From positions 1 through 64,000 of the forward strand of contig JAGAQC010000001.1 in the NCBI GenBank assembly GCA_017622925.1: a stretch of 64,000 nt of DNA. The letters are read 5' to 3'. A program made the position numbers and the translations under genes. Within the stretch, counting starts at the first letter, position 1. Each line of letters starts with the position of its first letter. This document shows, piece after piece, positions 24,335 through 32,235 of this stretch. The notes under the pieces are model-generated. The model saw nothing but the letters and a program-made list of their open reading frames with translations. It did not search any database and was not told the DNA's origin. The DNA is from Ruminococcus sp. Its GTDB lineage: Bacteria; Bacillota; Clostridia; Oscillospirales; Ruminococcaceae.

Positions 24335-26560
24335 TTATTCGGTAATTCCGCCGAGTACGTAGAATGCGTAGTAAATATCTTCCGTTTCAATCTTAGCGTC
24401 TCTCGGACTGAGCGAGAAGCTGTATTTACCGATCTTTGCGCTCTGAGAAGTGTTGAGGTCGGTGATATAAGCCTCTGCTGTAAATTCGTTAGTCTCGGCT
24501 GTGAGCATTGTTATCGCCGACTTTACAACGGGGACAACAAGCGTAGGAGTGGAGATCGTGGTAATTTTGCCGTTTTTGTCGGTAATAATGTAGTCAACGA
24601 TATACCGTCCGTTTGCGTTTTCGGGGAACGGCATCTTGAATGCGATAGCTTTATCGGTCGATTTTCCGGGAACTATGCAACTGAAATTAACAGTGGGAGG
24701 TTCAACGGGACCGTTTACGACCTTGACAGCGATCTCAGCCTTAACGGACGGGCTGTCCGCGCTGAATACGGTGACCGTACATTCGCCCACGCTTTCGCCT
24801 TTAACCCAGCCGTACTTGTCAACTGTAGCGATAGAGGGGTCGGAGGTCGTCCAGATCTCGTCCTTGTTAGAAGCGGTGGAGGGCAGCATAGTTACCCATG
24901 AAATATCCGATTGACCTACGGCAACGGTTATTTCGTATTTGGAAAGGAGAATTTCTTTAACTTCGCCTGCGTTCTTGACATTGACGAGTATATTTGCCTT
25001 TATTTCGGCGTTTTCTACGCTGTTTACGGTGATTATGCAATTGCCTGCGCCAACGGCTGTGATTTTTCCGAACTGGTCTACAGAAGCTACTTTGTTGTTG
25101 GAGCTTGTCCAGTTCAGAGCCTTATTTGCGGCGTTTTCGGGGAGAACTTTAACGACGGTTTCTTTTTGTTCCCCGACGGTAAGATTTATTTCGGCATCGC
25201 TGACCTGAATTTCCTTAACGGCTTCCGTAACGGCAGAAGTTGTCGTTGTAACGGGCGGAGCGCTGCTCACGGTAGTAGTTGTTGTTGTTTCTGTTGGTGT
25301 TACGACAGGCTGAGTGGTCTGCGTATCAACGACGGTCACAAGCACAAAAGCAAATACTGCCGGATTATCAACGCTTTGTACGGTAATAACGGTATTTCCG
25401 GCTTTTTTTGCCGTTACCCAGCCTTCGCCGTCCACCTCTGCAATATCTGGCTGCGAGCTTGTCCATATTTCGGCTTTATTAAGGGCAGTTTCGGGGAGCA
25501 TGGTAACTCTTGCCGCAAGGTCGCCGTAGCCGACCTGTAAAGTCATAGTCGTCCGTGAAAGCCGTATGTCTTTAACGTTGCGGGTATTTATGACAGTCAC
25601 CTTTATATCGGCGGAAACCTCGGGATTATCGGCGCTCTTGACGGTTATGGTGCATTCGCCTTCTCCGATACCCGTGACCCAGCCCTCGGAATTTACTGTT
25701 GCAACAGATTCGTCGGAGCTTGTCCATATTTCGTCCTTATTTGGTGCGTCCACGGGGAACATGGTGACATAAGCCGAAAGCGCGCCCTCGCCGACATTTA
25801 CCGAAAGCTCGCTGCGAGTTACTCCTATGTCTGTAACTCTTACAACGTCTGTTGTCGTGGTAGTTACGGGCGGTTTTGTCGCTGCTGTAGTAACTGTTGG
25901 TTTTGTTGATGCGTTGGTAACGGGTTTTTTAGTCGTTGAAGCGGTAGTCTTTGTGGAAACAGTCGCAGTTGATACGGTCGTGGAGGGTTTGGTTTTTACG
26001 GTAGTTTTGGTCGTTGTTTTCGGTTTTGTATTGGCAGTTGTTTTTACGGTCGTTTTTGAAGTGGTCTTTGAGGAGATTTTGGCTGTAGTACGTGTTACTC
26101 TTGTAGTAGTCGTAGTTGTCGTCTGTGCGGTTTTTTTGGTTGAAGCTGTCGTAGTCGTAACTACAGGCGGTTTGCTGAGAGAGTACAGGAAATCTTCTAT
26201 CGAAAGCTTTCCGCCGGTAGCGACGTGCGCGTAATACATAAGAACCAGCGAAGCGTCCGAAGAATCAATAACGCCGTCGAAATTCAGGTCGGCAAGCTTT
26301 TTCTGATTGGCAGTCATGGTAGAGGTTTGCCCTGTTAAGCTTGACGAATATTCAATGAGAATGTCCGAAGCGTCTGAAGAATCAATAATGCTGTCCCCAT
26401 TTACGTCGCCTATGAGGGTGTTGACTTTTTCCTCAGCTTTTTCAGCGGCGAAAACGGTTTGGAAAGCCGTGGAATGCTGTGTCTTGCCGAACGGCAAAAG
26501 GGCTGAGCCGAAGCATACGGCGGTCGCCAGAACAGCGGCAAATAATTTCTTTGTCTCCAT
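24335..26560 (-). CDS. Secreted protein with N-terminal dockerin and four BIG2 domains
   Basis: 741 residues. Signal peptide 1-39; type I dockerin at 50-120 with two calcium loops (GDVNGDSIIDSSDAS and DLNFDGVIDSSDAS); Thr/Lys-rich linker 133-238; bacterial Ig-like group 2 domains at about 241-324, 328-411, 449-528 and 533-615, split by a second Thr-rich linker at 413-446; and a C-terminal domain 622-741. A dockerin should attach it to a scaffoldin cohesin; the BIG2 domains are likely spacers or adhesive modules. No catalytic domain is seen. The C-terminal domain resembles that of PrkC at 60546. The dockerin at the N-terminus is unusual, as most are C-terminal. Confidence 0.88.
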   Translation of the reverse strand: METKKLFAAVLATAVCFGSALLPFGKTQHSTAFQTVFAAEKAEEKVNTLIGDVNGDSIIDSSDASDILIEYSSSLTGQTSTMTANQKKLADLNFDGVIDSSDASLVLMYYAHVATGGKLSIEDFLYSLSKPPVVTTTTASTKKTAQTTTTTTTRVTRTTAKISSKTTSKTTVKTTANTKPKTTTKTTVKTKPSTTVSTATVSTKTTASTTKKPVTNASTKPTVTTAATKPPVTTTTTDVVRVTDIGVTRSELSVNVGEGALSAYVTMFPVDAPNKDEIWTSSDESVATVNSEGWVTGIGEGECTITVKSADNPEVSADIKVTVINTRNVKDIRLSRTTMTLQVGYGDLAARVTMLPETALNKAEIWTSSQPDIAEVDGEGWVTAKKAGNTVITVQSVDNPAVFAFVLVTVVDTQTTQPVVTPTETTTTTTVSSAPPVTTTTSAVTEAVKEIQVSDAEINLTVGEQKETVVKVLPENAANKALNWTSSNNKVASVDQFGKITAVGAGNCIITVNSVENAEIKANILVNVKNAGEVKEILLSKYEITVAVGQSDISWVTMLPSTASNKDEIWTTSDPSIATVDKYGWVKGESVGECTVTVFSADSPSVKAEIAVKVVNGPVEPPTVNFSCIVPGKSTDKAIAFKMPFPENANGRYIVDYIITDKNGKITTISTPTLVVPVVKSAITMLTAETNEFTAEAYITDLNTSQSAKIGKYSFSLSPRDAKIETEDIYYAFYVLGGITE

Positions 26561-26624
26561 AATTTTTCCTTAACTTCTCCTTTTGTATATTAACTATATT
26601 AAAATAAAATGCTTACATCTAATA

Positions 26625-26653
26625 ATTATATAGTTTTTTTTTGGAAAAATCAA
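26625..26653 (-). promoter_or_regulatory. Promoter of the dockerin/BIG2 gene
   Basis: On the minus strand TTGATT (26653-26648), 17-nt spacer with an A run, and a perfect TATAAT (26630-26625), about 65 nt before the start codon. Confidence 0.7.
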
Positions 26654-26783
26654 GGAATTTTGCACAATTTTGTAGAAACACACAAAAAAAGTATATATGA
26701 ATAGGTGGAGTTTCAAATTATAGATAAATAAATATCGTTAAAAATGTTATTTGTATTTCTATAATAACAAAATGACCCGTCCT

Positions 26784-27026
26784 GTATAAGCAGTATCATC
26801 AACTTAAGAGGATTTTGTTACCCTTTACTTTCTGTTAAAGACGTAACTCTTGGTGTCCGTTCTCGTGAATTGGACTGTGTAAATCATGGAGACTAACAGC
26901 ATAATGCTGATTTTGGGATTTACACAGTCCAATTCACGACCACAGAGATTCCAAAGGGGTCACCCCTTTGGCAGGGGGTGCAGGGGGACAGCGTCCCCCG
27001 CTTAAGTTGACAATATTGCTCATATA
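26784..27026 (+). repeat. Family B palindromic repeat, copy B5
   Basis: Left end TATAAGCAGTATCATCAACT and right end AGTTGACAATATTGCTCATA are inverted repeats that share CAACTTAAG with other copies. The long stem CGTGAATTGGACTGTG is 22 bp and perfect: where most copies have GTGG it has GTGT, and the opposite arm has ACAC. Then ACAGAGATTCC and the two G/C-rich hairpins. It separates cdaR from the dockerin/BIG2 gene. Confidence 0.9.
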
Positions 27027-27045
27027 GGATTGGATCATTTTGGTA

Positions 27046-28368
27046 TCAATATGAATTTTTTGCGGCAGCCGCTGTCGGGGCTTCTATTTTTGTACGCTGC
27101 ACCGAGACTTTGGTGTTGGTAGTTACCCATACGTCGTCAAAAGCAGGGCATGAGAAAGTGACGTTTTGGTTGAACTGGTCGGTAGTAATGCTGGTGTTCA
27201 GCAGATTCACCTCGCCGATTATATCGTCGGCAGTTATCTGACTGATAGACTCCGACGGACCTATGACAGTAATATTCATCTGCTGCGTCAGAACATCGTA
27301 ATTGTAGTTGCTGTCGGGTGGATTGCTTATTTTGATATGGCTTTGGTCGAGGGTGAGTGATACCTCGTCAAGGTCGTCGCCCTCGAATGTGACAGTGACC
27401 TCGTTCAGATCGGAAACGTTTATAAGCTCGCTGCCCTCCAGCCGTGTTGCAAGGGAAAATGTCTTGGAGTATCCGGGTTTTATCTCATACAGCGGAACAT
27501 AACCGATGTCAAGGGAATCGGGTATCTCTATCTGAGTATTGTTGCAGGCGAGAGTGACTTTATCCGAAGAAAGCTTGTATTTTATTATGTCCTGATCGAA
27601 ATTTTCGGGGGCGTTGGCGATCGAAACGTACAGATCGACGGTTTTCTGACTTCGTACAGGTATCGTAAGACTGATGTTCATATCGCTGAATTTGAGAGCC
27701 GATTGGTCGATAAGCACGTTGTCCTTTGTGTAGAGTTCTATCTTGTCGCAGGGGACGTTATACGTGTTGGAGAGCGTTATTATCCTGTCCAAAACAGCGT
27801 AGCAGTACTGAATTTTGTCGAGCTGAGCGGTCGGACCTGTTATGGAAATGACCGAGGGCGTGCAGACGTATTTTTCAAGGTCGATCTCCTTGCCCTCCGC
27901 AAAAGTGACATTGGGACTTCGGGGGAGGACTTCAAATTCTCTTGTTTCTATCTTGTCGAAAACGACAGTCGCTTTAGCGGGGGAGATAGACTTGACATCA
28001 TAAATAAGATCACTGTCGTTGCTTTTCAGTTTAAGAGCGAGCTTTTTTGTACCCGTACCCGAAACGCTGTCGGCGTCGAAGTAAGCGGTAAGGCTTTCGT
28101 TGTTAAGGTAGCCTATCTGAGTACGGCTGCCGAGAAGTTCGACTGTGACCTTTTCAACGTCGCATGAAATAACGCTCAGACCGTTCTGACTTGCGGCAGA
28201 ACCTGAAATATCCACGGTCACGGGGATATTCTCCACGGTTTTCTGTACGGTCGGATATTGGGTCAGAGAAATGAAAAGCCAAATGATAACGGCAATTATT
28301 CCCGACAGAACAGCAAGAGAAAAATTGCTTGTCATATGCTTGCTTTTAAAATTTTTAAGAAAATTCAC
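27046..28368 (-). CDS. cdaR: YbbR-domain regulator of diadenylate cyclase
   Basis: 440 residues: one N-terminal membrane helix (about 17-36, SLAVLSGIIAVIIWLFISL) and then several extracellular YbbR-like repeats (for example VQKTVENIPVTVDISG, VTVELLGSRTQIGYL and VTVTFEGDDLDEVSLT). CdaR binds CdaA in the membrane and modulates its c-di-AMP output. It begins with GTG directly after the cdaA stop codon, with GGAGG upstream, so expression is coupled. glmM, which often follows cdaR, is absent here; copy B5 and the dockerin gene come next. Confidence 0.9.
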   Translation of the reverse strand: MNFLKNFKSKHMTSNFSLAVLSGIIAVIIWLFISLTQYPTVQKTVENIPVTVDISGSAASQNGLSVISCDVEKVTVELLGSRTQIGYLNNESLTAYFDADSVSGTGTKKLALKLKSNDSDLIYDVKSISPAKATVVFDKIETREFEVLPRSPNVTFAEGKEIDLEKYVCTPSVISITGPTAQLDKIQYCYAVLDRIITLSNTYNVPCDKIELYTKDNVLIDQSALKFSDMNISLTIPVRSQKTVDLYVSIANAPENFDQDIIKYKLSSDKVTLACNNTQIEIPDSLDIGYVPLYEIKPGYSKTFSLATRLEGSELINVSDLNEVTVTFEGDDLDEVSLTLDQSHIKISNPPDSNYNYDVLTQQMNITVIGPSESISQITADDIIGEVNLLNTSITTDQFNQNVTFSCPAFDDVWVTTNTKVSVQRTKIEAPTAAAAKNSY

Positions 28369-29247
28369 TTATTTTTTCCTCCTTCCGAATAGAGAGGAAA
28401 TTCCCTTTTTGTCGGTTTTTTCTTCGTCGGGGTCTTCGTAGAAGATTTCCTTTTCGAGGGTGGATTTCAGTCTTATGCGTGTGTAATCCCTTGTCAGAAC
28501 GCCGTTTATGGCGATCGAGATCTGACCTGTTTCCTCCGAGACTACGACTACAACGGCATCGGAATTTTCGCTCATGCCGATAGCGGCTCTATGACGTGAA
28601 CCAAGCCCTTTATCTATAAGAACATCGCTGTTTGGACGAGGCAGGAAACAGGCGGCGGCAAGGATAAGTCCGTCACGCATGATAACTGCGCCGTCGTGGA
28701 GGGGAGTTTTTGGGTAAAAGATATTACCGAATACTTCTTTGCTGGGAATGGCGTTCATTTTCGTTCCTGTTTCTATCTGTTCGCCAAGACGTGTCTGACG
28801 TTCAATGACTATCAATGCGCCTGTACAGCTTGCGGAAAGCTCCACGCAACTGTCGCAGATAGCTTCAATGGCAGTGTTCCACCGCTGTTTCACATCGTTG
28901 GACGGTATGCCGAAGCCCATCAGCTTAATGCCGATCTTCGTCTGACCGAACTGCTCCAAAGCTCGCCTAAGCTCGGGTTGGAACAGTATCAGCATGGCAA
29001 GAAGTCCTATGTCTAAAGCGTGACCGAGTATATATTCCATGACGGTAAGTTCAAGAAGGCTGCTTATGAAGTAAGCCGCCACAAACAGCAGTATACCCTT
29101 GACAAGCTGTCCCGCACGCGTTTCTCGGATAAGCTTGAGCAGCAGGTAAATTATGTAAGCCAGTACAGCCAGATCTACGATGTCTTTCAGTTCGATAGTA
29201 GACATAAGGCTGAAAAAGGCGTATTTCATATCGTGAAAAGAAGGCAT
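28369..29247 (-). CDS. cdaA: Diadenylate cyclase
   Basis: 292 residues from the ATG at 29247 (an upstream in-frame ATG would add 15 residues but has no better ribosome-binding site). Three membrane helices precede the DAC domain. The catalytic DGA motif is in PLHDGAVIMRDG and the RHR motif in GSRHRAAIG. It makes c-di-AMP from two ATP at the membrane, controlling osmolyte transport and wall homeostasis. It forms an operon with cdaR. The C-terminus is basic. Confidence 0.95.
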   Translation of the reverse strand: MPSFHDMKYAFFSLMSTIELKDIVDLAVLAYIIYLLLKLIRETRAGQLVKGILLFVAAYFISSLLELTVMEYILGHALDIGLLAMLILFQPELRRALEQFGQTKIGIKLMGFGIPSNDVKQRWNTAIEAICDSCVELSASCTGALIVIERQTRLGEQIETGTKMNAIPSKEVFGNIFYPKTPLHDGAVIMRDGLILAAACFLPRPNSDVLIDKGLGSRHRAAIGMSENSDAVVVVVSEETGQISIAINGVLTRDYTRIRLKSTLEKEIFYEDPDEEKTDKKGISSLFGRRKK

Positions 29248-29304
29248 AAAAATATCACATCTCCCTTCGTAAAAAGCAGCCGACAGCCGCAAAATTTTAT
29301 AAGA

Positions 29305-29325
29305 GCCTGTTCAGACACAGGCTTT
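29305..29325 (-). promoter_or_regulatory. Short hairpin in the cdaA leader
   Basis: AGCCTGT and ACAGGCT form a 7-bp stem in the cdaA 5' leader, between promoter and start codon. AGAGCCTGTT also resembles the arm terminus of element C1, so it may be a remnant of such an element rather than a regulatory site. Confidence 0.35.
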
Positions 29326-29343
29326 CATACTTTCCTATATTAT

Positions 29344-29372
29344 ATTGTACCTCAAAATCGCTGTAATTTCAA
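29344..29372 (-). promoter_or_regulatory. Promoter of cdaA-cdaR
   Basis: On the minus strand TTGAAA (29372-29367), 17-nt spacer, TACAAT (29349-29344), about 100 nt upstream of the cdaA ATG. Confidence 0.65.
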
Positions 29373-29444
29373 TAGTTTTTTAATATTTTCCTAAAATTTT
29401 CACATTCAAAATACTAACAATACTAATATTGCTATTCTTATAAG

Positions 29445-29475
29445 AGGGAACGCCCTTACTTGCAGGACGTTCCCT
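29445..29475. repeat. Remnant of the last family A hairpin
   Basis: AGGGAACGCCCT is followed by ACTTGCAGGACGTTCCCT, a decayed form of the final family A hairpin without the other modules. It lies between the cysteine desulfurase stop codon and the cdaA promoter, where it could still act as a terminator. Confidence 0.6.
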
Positions 29476-29520
29476 GTCACAAATTAAAAAATATAATTTT
29501 GTACCTCTCGGCGATCTATA

Positions 29521-30642
29521 TTACGTTAATTTTTTTATAATATGGGTCAGCTTTACAGCGTCCTCCTCTTTGCTGAAAATTGACGGCGAGAAGCGGACAG
29601 TACCGTTTTCCGTACCGAGCTGAGAATGCGCCAAAGCAGAACAATGGAATCCCGCGCGCAGGCAGAAGCCCTCCTTTGCAAGCTCCGCCGCCGCTTTTTC
29701 CGATGTCATGCCGTTTATATTGAAAGAAACTATCGGCACATATTCCGCCATAGGTTCGCGGTATATCGTTATTTTCCGTTCGTTTCTCAGTTCGTTTAAA
29801 AAGCGGCGGCATATCCTGTCCTCGTGGGCGAAAATTCTGTTTACGCCGACGCTTTCCACAAATTCGATGCCTGCCTTAACGGACATTATACCGACAGCTC
29901 CCACAGTACCGCTTTCGAGAGCCTCGGGCAGCAGGGTCGGCTGAGCGAGACTTCGTGAGCCGCTGCCTGTGCCGCCTTGCATAATGGGAGATATGGGGAA
30001 TTTTCCGTCGCTTATGAGCAGTCCCGTTCCCGTGATACCGTACAGTCCCTTGTGACCTGCCGTACAGAGGATATTTATTCCCTGAGAAAGTTTTACGTCT
30101 ATTATGCCGCACGCCTGCGCGCCGTCTGCGATAAGCGGGATATTGTGCAGGCGGCAAAGCTCTCCGATCTCACGTATCGGCAGTATTTGTCCCGTGACGT
30201 TGCTTGCAATGGTGCAGACTATGGCTTTTGTGTCGCTTCGGATAAGACTTCGGAAGCTTTCGACCGTTTTTGCCGCTTCGGGATAAACTCTTGCAACGGA
30301 AAGCTTTATAACGCCCGATTCGGCAAGCTTGGCGGCAGGACGCGCGGAGGAATTATGCTCCATTCCGCTGATTATAAGATGACCTCCGCCGTTCATGATA
30401 CCATGTATAGCCATATTAAGAGCGTGAGTGCAGTTCAGTGCGAAAACGACGTTTTCGGGTTCAGCTCCGAAAAAACGGGCGGCTGTTTCTCTTGCGGAGT
30501 ACACCGCCTCGGAGGTGCGAAGTCCCAAGGGATGACCGCCCCGACCGGGACTTGTAAGCCGCATAACAGCCGAATTTACTGAATTTTTTACGGCTGTCGG
30601 CTTTGGAAATGTCGTAGCGGCATTGTCAAAATTTATTATCAT
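29521..30642 (-). CDS. Class V aminotransferase / cysteine desulfurase family protein
   Basis: 373 residues. NFDNAATTFPKP opens the protein; the PLP lysine is in CTAGHKGLYG and the probable persulfide cysteine in LRAGFHCSALAHSQLG, with SGMEHNSSARP and ADGAQACG in between. This pattern fits the desulfurase-like branch of class V aminotransferases that takes sulfur (or selenium) from cysteine (selenocysteine). Its start codon overlaps the stop of the DUF3343 gene by 4 nt, which suggests that the pair work together in chalcogen transfer; this is inference. Substrate preference cannot be read from sequence. Confidence 0.88.
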   Translation of the reverse strand: MIINFDNAATTFPKPTAVKNSVNSAVMRLTSPGRGGHPLGLRTSEAVYSARETAARFFGAEPENVVFALNCTHALNMAIHGIMNGGGHLIISGMEHNSSARPAAKLAESGVIKLSVARVYPEAAKTVESFRSLIRSDTKAIVCTIASNVTGQILPIREIGELCRLHNIPLIADGAQACGIIDVKLSQGINILCTAGHKGLYGITGTGLLISDGKFPISPIMQGGTGSGSRSLAQPTLLPEALESGTVGAVGIMSVKAGIEFVESVGVNRIFAHEDRICRRFLNELRNERKITIYREPMAEYVPIVSFNINGMTSEKAAAELAKEGFCLRAGFHCSALAHSQLGTENGTVRFSPSIFSKEEDAVKLTHIIKKLT

Positions 30643-30845
30643 GAAGCTCCCTCCTTTCCTTTGAGAGAATAGGGAATGCCGTTTTTATCAAGAAGCCCGA
30701 GGGCTTCCGAGCTTCCGTATATATGAAGATCGTAGCCGCAGTCACCCTCTCTCCGTTTAAGTTCGCATTGATGCCCTGCCGACCTCAGCAGCTTAGCCGC
30801 TTTTTGTCCATAGGTGTAGGAGGGCATTTGCAGTATATATTTCAT
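30639..30845 (-). CDS. DUF3343 protein (putative Se/S carrier-like)
   Basis: 68 residues of the DUF3343 type, annotated in databases as putative selenium/sulfur carrier-like proteins. It has two cysteines, one in HQCELKRREGDCGYDL, and the motif GDCGYDLHIYG is the recognisable part. AAAGGA lies upstream of the ATG. Its TGA overlaps the start of the desulfurase-like gene. It may hand sulfur or selenium on from that enzyme; experimental proof is lacking for this family. Confidence 0.78.
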   Translation of the reverse strand: MKYILQMPSYTYGQKAAKLLRSAGHQCELKRREGDCGYDLHIYGSSEALGLLDKNGIPYSLKGKEGAS

Positions 30846-31022
30846 TATAAGATCATTCCTTTTTTGTTGACCTGTCGAAACAGGATTATTAATAATGAGC
30901 TATTTATGAAAAATAACGCATTATTATTTATTATATGCGAAATCGGAACGGTTTGCGAAAGTAAAGAGAAGATAGCGTTCACGGATATAATTAAAACATT
31001 TTTGAAATGAACAGTAAATATA

Positions 31023-31232
31023 TACAGAGGAGTTTGTTATCATTTACTCTTTGTTAAAGAAGTAACTCTTGGTGTCCATTATCGTGAATTGGACTGTGGA
31101 AATCATGGAGACTAACGGCGATATGTTGATTATGGGATTTTCACAGCCCAATTCACGACAACAGAGATTCCAAAGGGGTCACCCCTTTGGCAGGGGGGCA
31201 GGGGGACAGAGTCCCCCTGTGTAGATTTCCTG
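31023..31232 (+). repeat. Family B palindromic repeat, copy B6
   Basis: Contains TTACTCTTTGTTAAAG, TAACTCTTGGTGTCC, the CGTGAATTGG/CCAATTCACG stem (with one mismatch and one wobble), ACAGAGATTCC, AAAGGGG/CCCCTTT and GGGGGAC/GTCCCCC. The outer ends are decayed. It lies upstream of the tepA promoter. The bases 30846-31022 show only AT-rich DNA with a small CCTGT/ACAGG hairpin. Confidence 0.85.
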
Positions 31233-31255
31233 CAAAATTTAAAAAATCGAATTGC

Positions 31256-31284
31256 TTGACTTTGATTTAAAAATGTTATATAAT
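31256..31284 (+). promoter_or_regulatory. Promoter of tepA-ftsK
   Basis: TTGACT at 31256-31261, 17-nt spacer, perfect TATAAT at 31279-31284. Element D is inserted between this promoter and the tepA ribosome-binding site, giving a leader of over 200 nt. Confidence 0.85.
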
Positions 31285-31328
31285 AATATATGTATACTCA
31301 CTTTCGGAATGGCAATAATAGTAATAAT

Positions 31329-31489
31329 TTATAAATGAGTACATTTGACACAAGTCACAAAAACTGATAGCCTTTAGCCTACGTTATTTTTAAATAATGT
31401 GAGCGAAGCGAACACCTTAGCTAAAGGCTAACAGCTAATAGCTAACGGCTTTGGCTTTATTGTGCAAGTTGTTGTACAATGCTCATTTA
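31329..31489. mobile_element. Element D, MITE-like insertion in the tepA leader
   Basis: TAGTAATAAT stands on both sides (31319-31328 and 31490-31499) as a perfect 10-bp direct repeat. The ends TATAAATGAG and CTCATTTA are inverted repeats. Internally AGCCTTTAGC pairs with GCTAAAGGCT, and GAGCGAAGCGAAC lies in the middle. No reading frame of note. It is unlike families A, B and C. Confidence 0.75.
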
Positions 31490-31518
31490 TAGTAATAATA
31501 AAGAAAGTGAGAATCAAC

Positions 31519-32187
31519 ATGGCTACAGAAAACAAGGACGAGATAACAGATAACGGTATATCATCGGCTCAGAACTGCAAACACCTGATACACTGTCTGA
31601 ATATAATCGGGCAGATAGAGGGTCACTACGTTCTCGGCGAGCAGAACAAGACCACCAAATACGAGCATATCATACCTGCTCTTGTGGCGGTCGAGCAGGA
31701 CAGGAGCGTCGAGGGACTTATCATAATCCTGAATACCGTAGGCGGCGACGTTGAGGCAGGGCTTGCCATTGCGGAGCTTATATCGGGTATGAAAACTCCG
31801 ACTGTCTCATTGGTAGTCGGCGGAGGACATTCTATCGGCGTACCGTTGGCGGTGTCGGCGAAGAAGTCGTTTATAGTACCGTCGGCGTCCATGACGATAC
31901 ACCCAGTCCGAATGAACGGAACGGTTTTAGGAGTTCCGCAGACCTTGAATTATTTTGATAAAATGCAGGACAGGATAGTGGGGTTTGTGACGAAAAACAG
32001 CGGTATCAGCGAAGACGTTTTCCGCAGCCTGATGATGAATACAGAGGAGCTTGTTCTTGACGTCGGTTCGGTAGTGGACGGAGAAAAGGCGGTGGAGATC
32101 GGTCTTATAGATCGTCTCGGCAGTCTTGGAGACGCTATGGACAGCCTTTATGAAATGATAGAAAATACAGATAGAAGATATAGCTGA
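31519..32187 (+). CDS. tepA: ClpP-like peptidase of the TepA type
   Basis: 222 residues of the ClpP/crotonase-fold serine peptidase family. The nucleophile serine is in [16 protein letters not shown], and the histidine in [44 protein letters not shown] is the preceding conserved part. In Bacillus the related tepA gene sits next to spoIIIE, as here next to ftsK. It is implicated in signal-peptide or secretion-linked degradation, not classical ClpP work. The ATG at 31519 is used with GAAAGTGAG upstream; an earlier in-frame start lies in element D and is rejected. Confidence 0.87.
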   Translation: MATENKDEITDNGISSAQNCKHLIHCLNIIGQIEGHYVLGEQNKTTKYEHIIPALVAVEQDRSVEGLIIILNTVGGDVEAGLAIAELISGMKTPTVSLVVGGGHSIGVPLAVSAKKSFIVPSASMTIHPVRMNGTVLGVPQTLNYFDKMQDRIVGFVTKNSGISEDVFRSLMMNTEELVLDVGSVVDGEKAVEIGLIDRLGSLGDAMDSLYEMIENTDRRYS

Positions 32188-32235
32188 TCGCCGCCGTTTT
32201 GCCGTGACGATCGGAGCAAAAATGTGGAGGACAAT

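Noticed and set aside
24305-26573. Several plus-strand open frames opposite the dockerin/BIG2 gene, some rich in Val
   Set aside because: They mirror the Thr-rich and BIG2 repeats of the real gene, which has signal peptide, dockerin and domain structure.
31462-31518. Earlier tepA start inside element D
   Set aside because: No ribosome-binding site there, and the extra residues are element-derived; ATG 31519 has GAAAGTGAG upstream.
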